Below are positions 25,441-37,419 of a stretch of 64,000 nt of DNA, piece by piece (position 1 is the first letter of the stretch; each line of letters starts with the position of its first letter). The notes under the pieces are model-generated. The model saw only the letters and a list, made by a program, of their open reading frames with translations. It was not told the DNA's origin and searched no databases. The stretch covers positions 1,183,001 to 1,247,000 of the forward strand of contig NC_045142.1 in assembly GCF_008831285.2 (NCBI RefSeq). The letters are read 5' to 3'. Source of the DNA: Nymphaea colorata (Eukaryota > Streptophyta > Magnoliopsida > Nymphaeales > Nymphaeaceae). A program made the position numbers and the translations under genes.

Positions 25441-26403
25441 ATGATGAAGCCTGCCCAGCCCGCCGGCCTCGTCGCCCCCGAGCCGTTCCAACTCCTTGAG
25501 ATCAACATCATATCCGGCCAGGGCCTGCACCCCCAGACGAGGCCCATGTCCACCTACGCCGTCGTTTGGATACGTCCCGACCGCAAGCTTTGCACTCGGG
25601 TCGACTCCGACAACCACACCTCTCCTCAGTGGAACGACAAGTTCATCTTCCGAGTCGACGAGTCGTTCCTCCGCAGCGAGACGTCCGCGATCATGGTGGA
25701 AATCTACTGCATTCGCTGGTTTCGCGACACCCTCATCGGCACCGTCCGGGTCCTCGTCGAAAACTTGCTCCCACGCAAAGGCTACGGCGGCTCCAGCATG
25801 AAGTTCACGGCGCTCCAGGTCCGGAGGCCGTCCGGTCGGCCTCAAGGGATTCTCAACCTCGGCTCGGCTGTGCTCGATGGGTCGATCTGCAGCGTGCCCA
25901 TATATGCGAAGCTGGCCCCGGCGGTGGATTACCGGGACCTTACCGGCGAAAATTTTGGTCTGATGAGGCGGACCAAGAGTGAGTTCCACTTGGATGAGGC
26001 AGCGAACCGGAATGATTCCGATTCGGATGAGGATGACGAACCTGAACCGAAGTTCATGGGGAGGTCCTCGTCATTCGGCGGGACCGAGACGGTGGACGAA
26101 TCGGAGGTGCAGTTCTACCCGGCCGAGGTGGGGAGCTCGGTGGAGAAGTGGAGCGTGCCGAGCAGCGGGGGGAAAGAGGAGCTGCGGCAAAAGCTGGAGA
26201 GGTGGAGGGCGGAGTTTCCGTCCGGCCACGACTTCCGGCGGGAGTCGCTGCAGGAGTTGAGCGCATGCCGGACGCCGGTACTGGAAGAGAGCAGCGGCGG
26301 TGGCCGGAACGGGGGAGAGGGAGGGGGTCCGTTCTCGTGCTTTGCGAGAGGCTGCGAGTGCTCCATCTCTTGTGGAGTGAAACCCGGGACGCGCTCCACC
26401 TGA
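25441..26403 (+). CDS. C2-domain protein (SRC2/BAP-like), intronless
   Basis: C2 domains bind membranes or proteins, often with calcium. The single exon encodes 320 residues. ATGATG gives two possible adjacent starts; the first is used here, and the frame stays open without frameshift to TGA at 26401. The C2 domain spans about residues 18-125: LLEINIISGQGL, STYAVVWIRPDRKLCTRVD, SPQWNDKFIFRVDE, IMVEIYCIRWFRDTLIGTVR. The loop-1 segment QTRPMSTYAVV lacks the aspartates that usually hold calcium, so calcium-independent binding is likely (inference). The middle is acidic (NDSDSDEDDEPEP, near residue 190). The C-terminus has CFARGCECSISCG, a Cys cluster that could be acylated or bind metal. Coding GC is much higher than in the flanks, which may be ordinary for intronless genes here. 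No transit or signal peptide is evident. The precise orthologue was not identified. Confidence 0.9.
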   Translation: MMKPAQPAGLVAPEPFQLLEINIISGQGLHPQTRPMSTYAVVWIRPDRKLCTRVDSDNHTSPQWNDKFIFRVDESFLRSETSAIMVEIYCIRWFRDTLIGTVRVLVENLLPRKGYGGSSMKFTALQVRRPSGRPQGILNLGSAVLDGSICSVPIYAKLAPAVDYRDLTGENFGLMRRTKSEFHLDEAANRNDSDSDEDDEPEPKFMGRSSSFGGTETVDESEVQFYPAEVGSSVEKWSVPSSGGKEELRQKLERWRAEFPSGHDFRRESLQELSACRTPVLEESSGGGRNGGEGGGPFSCFARGCECSISCGVKPGTRST

Positions 26404-26762
26404 GGTCCCTCGTCCCGCTCCTCCATTATATTACACTGTTCCCGTCCTACGCCAATCAAAAAATGCCTCGTGGACAACACGGGCCCACACTTACATACGT
26501 GGCAAAATGCAAGGGGAACGTGGGCCACCTTGGGTGCAATCAGCAACCGGTTTATTGGATCGGGTTTCGGGTTGATCCGGACTTACTCTACTCCTACCGC
26601 TCATCAGAAAACTCTCTCTTCTTTTATTGTTGTACGCCATTTTTCTCTTCGTTATTCATTTGTTCATAAAACGGTTCAAACTTAAGTGCTGTTCTTTAGA
26701 AATACAAATGCAAGCACGAAGTGTATTTTTTTTGGCGTATGCTGCAGCATATATGCACCTAA

Positions 26763-26869
<107 letters not shown>

Positions 26870-28182
26870 AATGACAGTGAACAAGAATGCTTAACTTTAG
26901 TGAAGTAACGGAATCAATAATAAGTTTAGTTTAGCTGCAGCTCGTCTTATGCGCTCAAACGTCAGGTTTGTTTTTATTATATTCCATATAAAAATGTTAA
27001 GTTGCTTGTGTGCAATATATCAATAACAACAAAGAACAAAATATAAGGATCTGACATTGGCAACATCTGACGTAATAATTCTAGAATTGAAAACCATATT
27101 GGCAGCATTTCGTTTCTTGGGTCAGAGTCCCATCAATTTTGAGAGTCCAAAGTTATCAAAATCTGTGGTTCTGAAACTGTGGTGCCGTTTCCTGTAAGCA
27201 ATATCATAACCACCTCATCATATACTATGTTGCATATCATATCATATCATATCATTCAATATCTGTATTTCTTTTTGTTGGTACTCTTGGTTGGTCACAG
27301 CTTAAAAAAATGAAAGGAAAAAACTCGGAGAATGACAGCAATTGCGTGTTTGCTTGCGGAGTTGTCAACAACAGTTTTGTGTTAATGACGAGGAGGCACG
27401 AAACTCCGCTTATACGTCACGGACATACTTCTCGTTGATTTCTTATCCCCAGATATAGTTTGTCATGTAGTGAAATAGATTCTGACTAAATTACTTACAC
27501 ACATTAATAAAAAAAAATATGTAAAAAAAAAAAAACTGAGTACTTCTTCTCAAAATATAAAAGAAAGCTCTTCTGTGAAACAATTAGATCTGTACTTTCA
27601 AAAGAAGCTTTTTTTTTTGTTGGCATTATTATAATTATAATTATTATTATTTTGCATGCCAATTTAACGACAAAATAGTGTTCTACCTATTCTCAATTTT
27701 GGGTATGCAGAGGCCTATTTCACCATTCAAACGAGCACTTTGAACTAAGTATGAGGCTCAAATTAATGAATTAATTTACACTATTTGTTTCTTACATTAC
27801 TTAAAAAAATAATATCAAGATGCAAAGGAACCAACTCATCTACAACAAGGGATCTAATTCTTTAAAAAAGAAAGGAGCCACGACACATTAATTCCAAGAA
27901 AAGAAATAGAAAGAAACACTGTTCATGTAAGCTTGATGATCTTTAATTCCTACCCATGTTTTTCTTTTTACATATATAAAGGGATTACGTGTTCCTCATT
28001 ATTATTCTGGTCCCCAAAAGCTTACACATCTCAACCCTATCTTGCCTTACAATGTTTATGTGGTAGAAATTTGGACTCCACAGTGCTGCCTTGTCATCCA
28101 ATCAATAAAGTGAACGCACCCAAATCAAAGTGAAAAACCTCAAACATAAAGCAAAAGGAGAAATCTACATTTCCATGTCCCA

Positions 28183-28228
<46 letters not shown>
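28183..28228. repeat. Compound (CT)n(TA)n microsatellite
   Basis: A short CT tract runs into about 17 TA units. Confidence 0.95.
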
Positions 28229-28230
<2 letters not shown>

Positions 28231-31114
28231 AAGGTTCTTACATCCTCAATGACTGACTCGCAATAAATATCAACAACAAAAGGTATGGTATAAAAGCAAC
28301 CTTCAGTAAATAAAATATGAGCATACATGTCACCCACTTGCAAAGTCTTTGCCTCTCCCCACTGCATGAAGCCCCAGGGATGTCAACGGTTTTCGCCTTG
28401 GATCTGATGTCTCATGAATAATTCGGATCCGGGGAAATGTTTGATCTGGTTACTGATCGGGTCGGGTTTGGGTCTAGATCGAGCTGGTGGCAAATCTGGT
28501 GACTCAGGATTTGCATCTCGATGAAGAATGAACATGGCCATGATTTGATAGCCGGTTGCTGGTTTTAGTGGAATAGACATCAAGTCATTATACCAACCGA
28601 CACAGCTCTGGACCCTCGAAACAAGGGGAGCCTTAGCTCCTTGCCCGTTATCAATGTATACTATTGTATATGTAGTATTTATAATCAGGGTAAAAGTTTT
28701 TTCTTCTGGATTTGAATCAGACCCAACAATCTCATTTGGGGTTTGGTCATTCTATTTAAAGGTGGGCTGGAACTCAGTTTCAAATTCAGGATAAGTCTGA
28801 GTTCAACGCAGTTAGGTCTGAGTGGGTCGTCGGACTTGGTAAAGCTTGAGTCTGACCGAGTGTTGATTTGGGTAGCTACCAACTGCCCTTTTTACCGGCG
28901 GTACGAAGTCACCATTTCTTTCCTTCGCCCTCGGACTTTTTAGGGTTACTAGAGGATTTGGGTGGTCCTATTGTACATCCTTCTGAAACACATCGGCGAC
29001 GCAACAGCCGAGCCGACCATGCCCTTAGGATAAAAAGAAACTCAAATCAGAAACCCAATATTGCAAAATAAGTGAAATGCCTGATAAATTGAAAAAAAAA
29101 AATCATGACAATCACTTAGTCAAGTTTCTTGTGATTAAACAATATTGAATAATAGTTGCTAAAAAGCTTCAAAACTAAGCTTAGGTAACACGAAATGATA
29201 TATGCTTGTTTCGTGCTTTGGAAAAATGCGACGAAATTTTTGCCGATGAATTATATTATTAAAAAGAGATTCCTTAACATTTTTATTTTAGAGCTTGTAC
29301 TTAATAATGTTTTGATCAAGACGCAATTAACTATAAGTGCACTTTTTATTCACCGTTTACTTGCTTTTATTCTTTAGTTCCTAATCACTTGTTATATTTT
29401 CTACCAAATGATAAAATTCAATACCAAATACGACATCAAATTTGGACAAGAGAAAGTTAATAATCATTTTAAAGGTTTCATGCATCTTAAAACTCCCACA
29501 CGACGAGCATTCTTTTGCAAATTTCCTTCTTGTTTTAAAGAGAGGTAACTTTAAATTGCTTTAACTTTTAAATTATTTAATTGATAATACAGTGTTAAAC
29601 TAAGCTTCAGCGTTTGCTTTAAGTCAATCGCCCCATTGTTTAGAGGGAGGGAGAAGGATAGAGTGAGGAGCAAGTTTCCGTTGAACGTCGACCTGGTCTA
29701 CCGGGCGAGCCGGTGGCGGGCTCTCCGATCGGCGACTCTTCTAGAAGAATCGGGCGATGAGGAAGCTTCGAGGTACGTGGGGTGTGGGGTCCGCGGCCAC
29801 TGCCTTTGCTGTTTTCCTTTCTTTTTGTGCCCCAGTAAATGCATTAGCTTGTATATCAAAGTGGTGGCAAGGAAATATGAAGCCGCCAATAGGTAACCGC
29901 CACGTTTGAAATTTGGTGGGGCCAACAGGGCGCACTTCACCGATGGAAAACGTGGCGGAGCTTTATTAACGGGTCTGAACTGCTAAGGTGCGATTCGCGG
30001 TCGCGTATGACATCTTCATCTGGTCATGAAGGACCGTGACGACTGGTGGGGGTGTCGAGGCGCCGGGGCCGCTGACATGCACAGAGCCCATGTAGTAAAA
30101 TAAATAAATATATATATATATATAGTGTTTTTATGATAATAAATGTGCAAAAAAAATAAAAAGATTTTTCATTTGAAATTTTTGATTTTTCAGACAAAAC
30201 CTTGGCTTTCATTGGCAAAATGATTCTTTCTAATAGTTTTGAAAAATATTTTTTTTATGATTGGCTGGACAGGTAAAAGTTGGTTTTGGTAAATAACTTT
30301 AGAAATAGTTTTCTCAGTATTTTACAGAAAATTTGATTTTTCCTTTCATAAAGGAGTTTTAAGTATACAGGTTAATACACCATTAAAATTTAGAAAACAA
30401 TAAAAAATATCAAAATCTTTCCCGCACTATCAAACAAAAACAATGGAAACAAACAAAATATTTACGCTAAGGACAAGTTACGTCAGGGGTATGTCCGAGG
30501 CAACTTTATTCTTATGTAATCGCTTCATTTTTGTCCTGTTTTTAAACACGACCGAACCAAACTAAATGTTTTTTCTTCCTTTAAAAAATTTTAAATCTCA
30601 ATCTGAAATCGGCAAGTAGGGCTTAATTAATCACGCGAATCTGAACATTAACTCTTGATTGGTTAACAACCATATATTTCCTATCATTATTAGGCAATAT
30701 AAATTAAAAATTAGTTCGATCGAGTCATTAACGATTATATTTTAATGAACTTAGATCAGGGCAGAGTCTCTTTTGGACGAGGAAGCTCTCCACCGTTGGC
30801 TGCTCAAGTCTGTGAATCTGATCTTTTTTCATTATTGATTCACGTCTTAAACTTTGGTCTTTTATTTTTATCGAGGGTTTGTTTCATGTGAATTGGGGTT
30901 TGTTTCAGTAAAACAAACATCCAGTCAGTGCAAATGCTAGTGGTTATGATGAGTGGCGGAGCTAGAAATTTTAAACATAACCGTGTTGTTTAAAAAAAAA
31001 AAAATCATATAAGAGAGCTGAATAATTCTATAATCTACTAAATAATAACATTTTTGAATAGTTTTCACATAGGCCAACCTTTATTTTCTCAAAAGTTTTA
31101 CCTTCACTAAACCA

Positions 31115-31140
31115 ATATATATATATATATATATATATAT
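31115..31140. repeat. (TA)n microsatellite
   Basis: About 13 TA units. Confidence 0.9.
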
Positions 31141-32425
31141 TAAAGTAATATGTAAAATCTACTTTTCCAAAACTTAGGAAGACCATGGGCTCTTATGCTC
31201 TCCCTTGCCTCTGCCCCTGCTTAGTTAGATCTGAAAAGAAAACACTAGTCGGTTTAACGATGGATTTGGAATTTTGAGGAAGATTTGCTCACTAAATTGA
31301 ACAGGCATAAGTGCATATATTTATATGCAAAGAATTGGATAAGAGTTTCATTTTGTACCTTTAAATCCAAACCCCTGCCTCAAGTCGAAGTAAGTAATAT
31401 TAGATTAGTTGAAATCCTGCAATAGTTATACTGAGGAGCAGAATGGGGTCCCAAATATAAAATTTTGAAAAAGTATTACAAAAAAGTTGCTTTAAGTTTG
31501 GGGAAATAACAAATCACAGTCATCTTTTGAAATTTAATAAATAGGTGCCCAATTTTTCTGAAAAATTATCAAGGAAATGCTTACTAATAGGGAACATTAA
31601 TTCTTGATATGATATGACCAAAATGCCCTTCTTAAAGACAATGATATCTTCCATCAACCAAGGGGTGTAGTACTTTATGGCAAGTGATTCTGACCTGTTT
31701 TTATGAGATAATGAGTAAATGTTTGGGCGAGCAAGACGAGTATTTTACCTTACTTTTATAAAAACCCAGTTTAATGATGCATGATATAGAAAATATACTA
31801 TCAACTAGCACAATGCTTCCACCCCAACGGTACATAGACATAATATGAACAAACTCGACCAGCTATCCTATGCCCTTAAAACAATTTTATTGCGAATAAT
31901 ACTTAAATATTTTGTTTTTAAAATGTCCTCTAAATTATGCTGGTCCGTTCACATTCCAACAGAAATATATCTTGTCATGAAATTTTAATATTGTATGTAA
32001 GCATCCATACAAAGTCTTTACATTAGATCCCAACTCATTTCAAGGGCGCCCCTCTAAATGGTACATGATCACGATCTTCTCTAGAATTATGCTTCGTGTT
32101 TATGTAAATATGAGATTACTTCAAATGGTGGAAAACATTTTTAAAATGTGCATAAGTTAGGGTGCAAGCTTTAAGTATCTATTGCGCCATTTAACTATTG
32201 GAACGGATTCAGTTTCAACGCTTCGTATTTAATTTTAATATTCAATTTATCACGATTGCCTATATTTTTTTATTGATATTATTAGTCGCTTCGAACGTGA
32301 TAACTAGTTGCCAAATAAAGAACTCGATCAAACTAACTTTGAGGTTAATTACTTTAGTTCGGAAATTAAAACCAAGCTCCGAAGTTAAATTAACGACTTT
32401 TATATGTCTTTCATAAATTCAATGA

Positions 32426-32448
32426 ATGTGTGTGTGTGTGTGTGTGTG
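32426..32448. repeat. (TG)n microsatellite
   Basis: About 11 TG units. Confidence 0.9.
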
Positions 32449-33240
32449 CACGCAGGCATGAGAGCAAATTCCCTTTGCCAAGCTTTAGAAAAAAACAAAA
32501 GTGTCACTATTCTTAGTTACATTAATAAAATTTAGTAAAAAATTACAAATCACGACTCAACAAACGAGCGAAAGATGAATCACCTCCTATCTTTTCAAAA
32601 ATGTCGAACATGCGCTCAACTTTTTCCTGCATTCCATAAACAACACCCCCTTGTTAAAAAAAAGTTAAAATAATCGTCCAAAAGACAAAATTGACCATTC
32701 AATACAAATTTAAAAAAATGATTTAACCCTTACAGTCCACCAAAGGGCAATTTTGTTAACAAAATTAGTCTTTATTTAAAGGGTCATTTTTGTCATTTTA
32801 ACAATTTTTAATTAATAATGACTGTTTGAGAAATAAGGGGAAAAGTGGAGCACCGGTTGGATTCTTAAAAGAATGGTCCAATGGCGAAAACTTAGCAAAA
32901 TAATGAATCTTATAGTCAACATATAAAGTAAACCAAAATGCTAAATTTTTCAGCTATCGAACATGATAGCTACACTTGAGCATTTCTTATTTTTCAAGGA
33001 ACGAACGAGTCTTGAAAGAATAACAAAATTTCATAAAAACAAAAAAGAATCTCTTAGTCAATTTATAAAATAAAGAGACACCTTTGTTTTTAAACTTAAA
33101 AAAATCACGAACTTTTAAAAATGCTTAATTTAAAAGTCCCGTTAACGTTCTCTATGACAAAAACTATCATAAAAGCACCTATCGCTTTGCTCATGAAAGG
33201 GGCCACGATTTTTCAATTCTATTTCGAGTTTTTCAACCAT

Positions 33241-33681
33241 CGATTGCCGACCACGGATCTTCACATCTTTATTTAAACCACATTCCCCAGATTAGCCCTG
33301 GCCTTTTCCTGCTCTCCAAGGCGTGGGAAGGTTAAAGCCCAAGTAAACAAGCTAATTCTTAGAGGGTGTTTAAGTGATTTCAGGGAGACAGCGACAAACA
33401 ATTGACGAAGAATCTGAAACGGGTCAAAGGGGGGAGCACGTAGGGACGAGCGGTAGAAAATCGGCAGCGGACTACGCCGAGGAATCGAGGGGCCGCGCGG
33501 GGAAAAGCGGCAGCGCCACCAGAGTCAGCGGTAACCACGAGGGGTCACCGGAGACATCCCGTGGACCGTCAGTCCCGATGATCCGACGGCCGGCGCTCCT
33601 TCTTGCGGGCCCCGCCTTCCCCCTCTTCTCCCTGTCCGCTTTCTCTTAAACCAAAAGGCCGAAGGAGATTTGCTCAGTTCC

Positions 33682-33712
<31 letters not shown>

Positions 33713-34767
33713 GCACACACACACACACACTCTCTCTCTGGTGCGATTGTCATCATTTCCGGGTATCTCTCTTTCTCTCTCTCTCGCTCGCTTTTGTTCG
33801 ATCGTCTTAATTAGGGAATAATTTCAGTTCTTTTTCGGACGTTTTTGCATGTTAAGTTGGTAATACAAGCCGTGAATTAGTGGGACCGAGCTATTTTTGG
33901 GGGTCATTTGTGCGGGTTTCTGGATATCTCCATCTTTTGATATGTTGGTGGGATTTTTACGTGTTTTTCTTACTGTAGTAAGTTCTTGGATTGTGATTGT
34001 CGAATTTGATGAGTTTCTCCGTGGTTGGTACATAATCAAGTTAAGTTATTGATCCTGGTGTTTCTTCCGGTGTTTTTGGAAGGGCGGACTGTAGGAATAT
34101 GGAGGGACTGAAAATCTGTGAATGATTTAACTCTTGGATGACCGAGTTAGGAACGTAGTATTAGCATAAGAAATTTCAAATACTTGTTCTGATGCTAAAA
34201 CCAGCTTCTTAACATGGTATTAGAGTCATCCAAATGGAATCTTATGCTTTTTTTTTTTTTTTGAATTTATAGTTTTATCTTTTAATGGAGCTTTGGAGTT
34301 GACCCACTAGCAGGGTTTATGCATTTTTCCGAATATTTGTCTGTTATTTTACTGAAAAGTTCCGTAGATTCAACCAAAAAATTGAGGACCATGCATCAGA
34401 AGTTTGTGCGGAAATAGGCATGGATAACTGAATCTCAGGCTACCAATTATTTTCTTTTGTTGGCATGGTGAAACTGAGTTACTCTTGTATGATTGTAGTT
34501 GGTGGGCCTTGTTGGCATGGCCTTTTTTTACTTTTTGAGGAGAACTGAGTTGTTCTTGTGTGCCTTTATGGTTGTTTACCCCTAGAATTTTAGGATTGCT
34601 TTTAGTTCAAGTTTTGAGTGTTGATTCGTTGAATGTGTCGCTCTGATGTGCTAAATTTCCTCTTTTATGATTCCATGTTAAAGCTGTAGAGAACCTCGTT
34701 CTATGATTTTGGAACTGCATCTCGTTAGGCTGCATTCTCTCCTTCTCTTGCCATAATTGGAGAAGCT
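33241..34767 (+). promoter_or_regulatory. Putative promoter, 5' UTR and leader intron of the GRAS gene
   Basis: A TATA-like TTTATTTAAA lies near 33268. The GC-rich stretch 33370-33660 is followed by a (CT)n(CA)n(CT)n tract at 33681-33738, which is common in plant 5' UTRs. From about 33760 the sequence becomes T-rich. Candidate donor: GGGTATCT near 33762. Candidate acceptors: CTGTAG (about 34689) and CTCGTTAG (about 34729), close before the ATG. A long 5' UTR intron is inferred and not proven. Confidence 0.4.
33681..33738. repeat. (CT)n/(CA)n/(CT)n tract in the GRAS leader
   Basis: CT repeats, then CA repeats, then CT again. It may influence transcription start choice (inference). Confidence 0.85.
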
Positions 34768-37419
34768 ATGGATCCACTTGAAGATTTGTCAATTTTCATG
34801 AACGGGTTTAAAGTAGAAGAGACCTTCCAGGATGTTCCCTTAATTCTATCCGATCCTCCTCCCTCAAATTTTCCTGCTCCTCCCTGCACTTATGCTTCTT
34901 CTGTGCCGCCCACGGATAGTGAGCCTCCTGATGACTGTGAATTGCTGTCTGACGTGCTTCTGAACTATATAAGAGAGATGCTAATGGATGAGAATGTCGA
35001 GGAACAAAGTTATGTGTATGAAGAAAATTCTGCTCTTCAAGCTGCTGAGAAACCTTTCTATGATATACTTGGTGAAAAGTATCCACCATATCCTGATCAT
35101 CACCCGCTGTACCAAGGTGATGGTCCAGAGAGCCCTGATGATGGTAGCTGTTCAACCGCGGATGCCACAAATAGCCATCAAGCTGGTAGTCATATCAGTG
35201 GCGGCAGCAGCAGCAGCAGTGGGAGCGATTCTCACTGGACACCTGATCATGTTGCATATCCCCACCCGAATGAGTTGGTTTCCCCTGTTTCTACTCTCTC
35301 ATTAAATTACTCGGGCAAGTCATCTTTTAACTCCCCGTTGGGTAGCAGACTTGATGAAGTAGAAGGGTGCAGGGAGACCTTGGTAGAAAATTTTCGGCTT
35401 CCTGACTTCTTTGATGAGTCTCATGTTTGGCAATTTAGAAAAGGAATGGAGGAAGCAAGCAAATTCCTTCCAAATGGTAGCATATCATTCAACCTTCAAA
35501 TGAATGGATTACCTCCAGACTCTAAGCTGGAAGTGAAGGAAGTTCTTCCCAATGGTAACTTTGTGATTGACACAGAAAACAATGTGTCGGTCCAAGAATC
35601 AAAAGCTGGCGGAAAGTTTACTTCCAACAGAACCTCGATGGTTAATCCTAACAGTAGTAAGCAGGAGTTCGAAAAAGATGTAACCAAGTGTCTTCCCAAT
35701 GGTAATGCGGTGGTTAATCTAGAAAACAATGCATTACCTAGAGCTGCAAAACTGGAAGCCAATAATTTTCTGCCAAATGGTAATGTGGTACTCAACCAAG
35801 AAGACAATGCATCGCCTAGAGTTTCAAAGCAGGAAGCAAATAATTTTCTACCAAATGGTAATTTGTTACTCAACCTGGAAAAGCAAGAGGCAGTGCATGA
35901 TTTGAAGCTGGGTATTAACAACATCAACATCAAAGTGGAGAAAAGGGATGAAAGGGAGTCCTTGATCGTGAAATCTACAGATGATAATGATCAGAATGGA
36001 TTTAGAGGGCATAAGAACCCTCACAGTGAAGACTCAGAATTAGAAGTGGGAAGGAGTAACAAGCACTCAGCAATCAGCTTCTCTTCAGATACTATTCGGT
36101 CAGAAATGTTTGACCAGGTCCTGTTATGTAGAAAAGGTAAATGCGTTGAGTTGGTAACCAATCTTCGAGAAGCTATGCAGAATAGCTTGGGTAAAAATGT
36201 GCAGAATGGGCATTCAAAAGGATCTAGTGGCACAAAGTCTCGTGGTAAAAGGCAGGGCAAAAGGGAAGTTGTGGACCTAAGGGCTCTCCTTATTCATTGT
36301 GCTCAAGCTGTAGCCACAGACGATCGTCGAAGTGCAAATGAGCTTTTAAGACAAATCCGGCAGCATTCTTCCCCTTATGGTGATGGTACACAGCGATTAG
36401 CTCATTGCTTTGCAGAAAGCTTAGAAGCACGTTTATCTGGTACAGGAGGCAATATCTATTATAACCTGAAAACTAAAAGAAATTCGGCTGCCAGCATCTT
36501 GAAAGCACACCAATTATATCTAGCTGCTTGCCCTTTCAAGAGGATCTCTCATTACCTATCGAACCAGACTACCTTGAATGTCGCTGAGAATGCAACCAAG
36601 CTGCATATCATTGATTTTGGTATCCTATATGGGTTTCAGTGGCCAAGCTTCATCCAGCGTCTTTCAGCAAGGCCTGGTGGTCCTCCAAGACTTCGTATAA
36701 CAGGAATTGATTTTCCTCAACCTGGTTTCAAGCCTGCTGAAAGGATTGAGGAGACTGGGTGTCGATTATCAGAATATGCCCGCATGTTCAATGTCCCATT
36801 TCAGTATAAGGCAATAGCATCCAAGTGGGAGAATGTTGAAATTGAGGACCTTGATTTGGATGATGGTGAGGTCTTGGTTGTCAATTGCTTGTATAGAATG
36901 AGAAATCTGCCTGATGAGACTGTATCTGTAGATTGTCCAAGGGACATAGTGCTCAACAAGATCAGGAAGATGAACCCAAAAGTTTTTATCCTTGGCATAA
37001 TTAATGGAGCATATAGCGCTCCTTTCTTCACAACACGATTCCGTGAGGCACTATTCCAGTACTCTGCATTTTTTGATATGCTTGAGACTAACACTCCCCG
37101 GGATCATCCTGAAAGGATTCTGATAGAAAGAGAAATATTTGGCCGAGAGGTCTTGAACATCGTTGCATGTGAGGGCTCAGAGAGGATTGAGAGGCCAGAG
37201 GTCTACAAACAGTGGCAGGTTCGAAATCAGAGAGCTGGATTTGTGCAACTCCCTTTGAACCAGGATATAATGCAGAAATCAAGGGAAAAAGTAAAGCATA
37301 TATACCACAAGGATTTCATGGTTGATGAGGACAGTCAGTGGTTGCTGCAGGGCTGGAAAGGAAGGATACTACAGGCTCTCTCTACATGGGCGCCCAGCAA
37401 GAACCGTCATGACTACTAA
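34768..37419 (+). CDS. GRAS-family transcriptional regulator, SCL14/SCL9 (LISCL) type, 883 aa
   Basis: GRAS proteins are nuclear co-regulators; LISCL members act in stress and detoxification programmes with partners such as TGA factors (family knowledge). The coding region is one exon; its start MDPLEDLSIFMNGFKVE has a good ATGG context. The acidic N-terminal half carries LISCL-type blocks (DVLLNYIREMLMDENVEE, KPFYDILGEKYPP) and WQFRKGMEEASKFLPNG. An array of about 26-residue repeats centred on LPNGN starts at residues 233, 259, 308, 334 and 360. The GRAS domain runs from about 501 to the end: LRHI with DLRALLIHCAQAVATDDRR, VHIID-type LHIIDFGILYGFQWP (about 612), PRLRITGIDFPQPGF, and FFTTRFREALFQYSAFFDML. 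The SAW region has W-containing motifs near the end (DSQWLLQGWKGRILQALSTW). As far as I know the subfamily is often 650-770 residues, so the repeat array explains much of the extra length. The domain is intact with no frameshift. Confidence 0.95.
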   Translation: MDPLEDLSIFMNGFKVEETFQDVPLILSDPPPSNFPAPPCTYASSVPPTDSEPPDDCELLSDVLLNYIREMLMDENVEEQSYVYEENSALQAAEKPFYDILGEKYPPYPDHHPLYQGDGPESPDDGSCSTADATNSHQAGSHISGGSSSSSGSDSHWTPDHVAYPHPNELVSPVSTLSLNYSGKSSFNSPLGSRLDEVEGCRETLVENFRLPDFFDESHVWQFRKGMEEASKFLPNGSISFNLQMNGLPPDSKLEVKEVLPNGNFVIDTENNVSVQESKAGGKFTSNRTSMVNPNSSKQEFEKDVTKCLPNGNAVVNLENNALPRAAKLEANNFLPNGNVVLNQEDNASPRVSKQEANNFLPNGNLLLNLEKQEAVHDLKLGINNINIKVEKRDERESLIVKSTDDNDQNGFRGHKNPHSEDSELEVGRSNKHSAISFSSDTIRSEMFDQVLLCRKGKCVELVTNLREAMQNSLGKNVQNGHSKGSSGTKSRGKRQGKREVVDLRALLIHCAQAVATDDRRSANELLRQIRQHSSPYGDGTQRLAHCFAESLEARLSGTGGNIYYNLKTKRNSAASILKAHQLYLAACPFKRISHYLSNQTTLNVAENATKLHIIDFGILYGFQWPSFIQRLSARPGGPPRLRITGIDFPQPGFKPAERIEETGCRLSEYARMFNVPFQYKAIASKWENVEIEDLDLDDGEVLVVNCLYRMRNLPDETVSVDCPRDIVLNKIRKMNPKVFILGIINGAYSAPFFTTRFREALFQYSAFFDMLETNTPRDHPERILIEREIFGREVLNIVACEGSERIERPEVYKQWQVRNQRAGFVQLPLNQDIMQKSREKVKHIYHKDFMVDEDSQWLLQGWKGRILQALSTWAPSKNRHDY

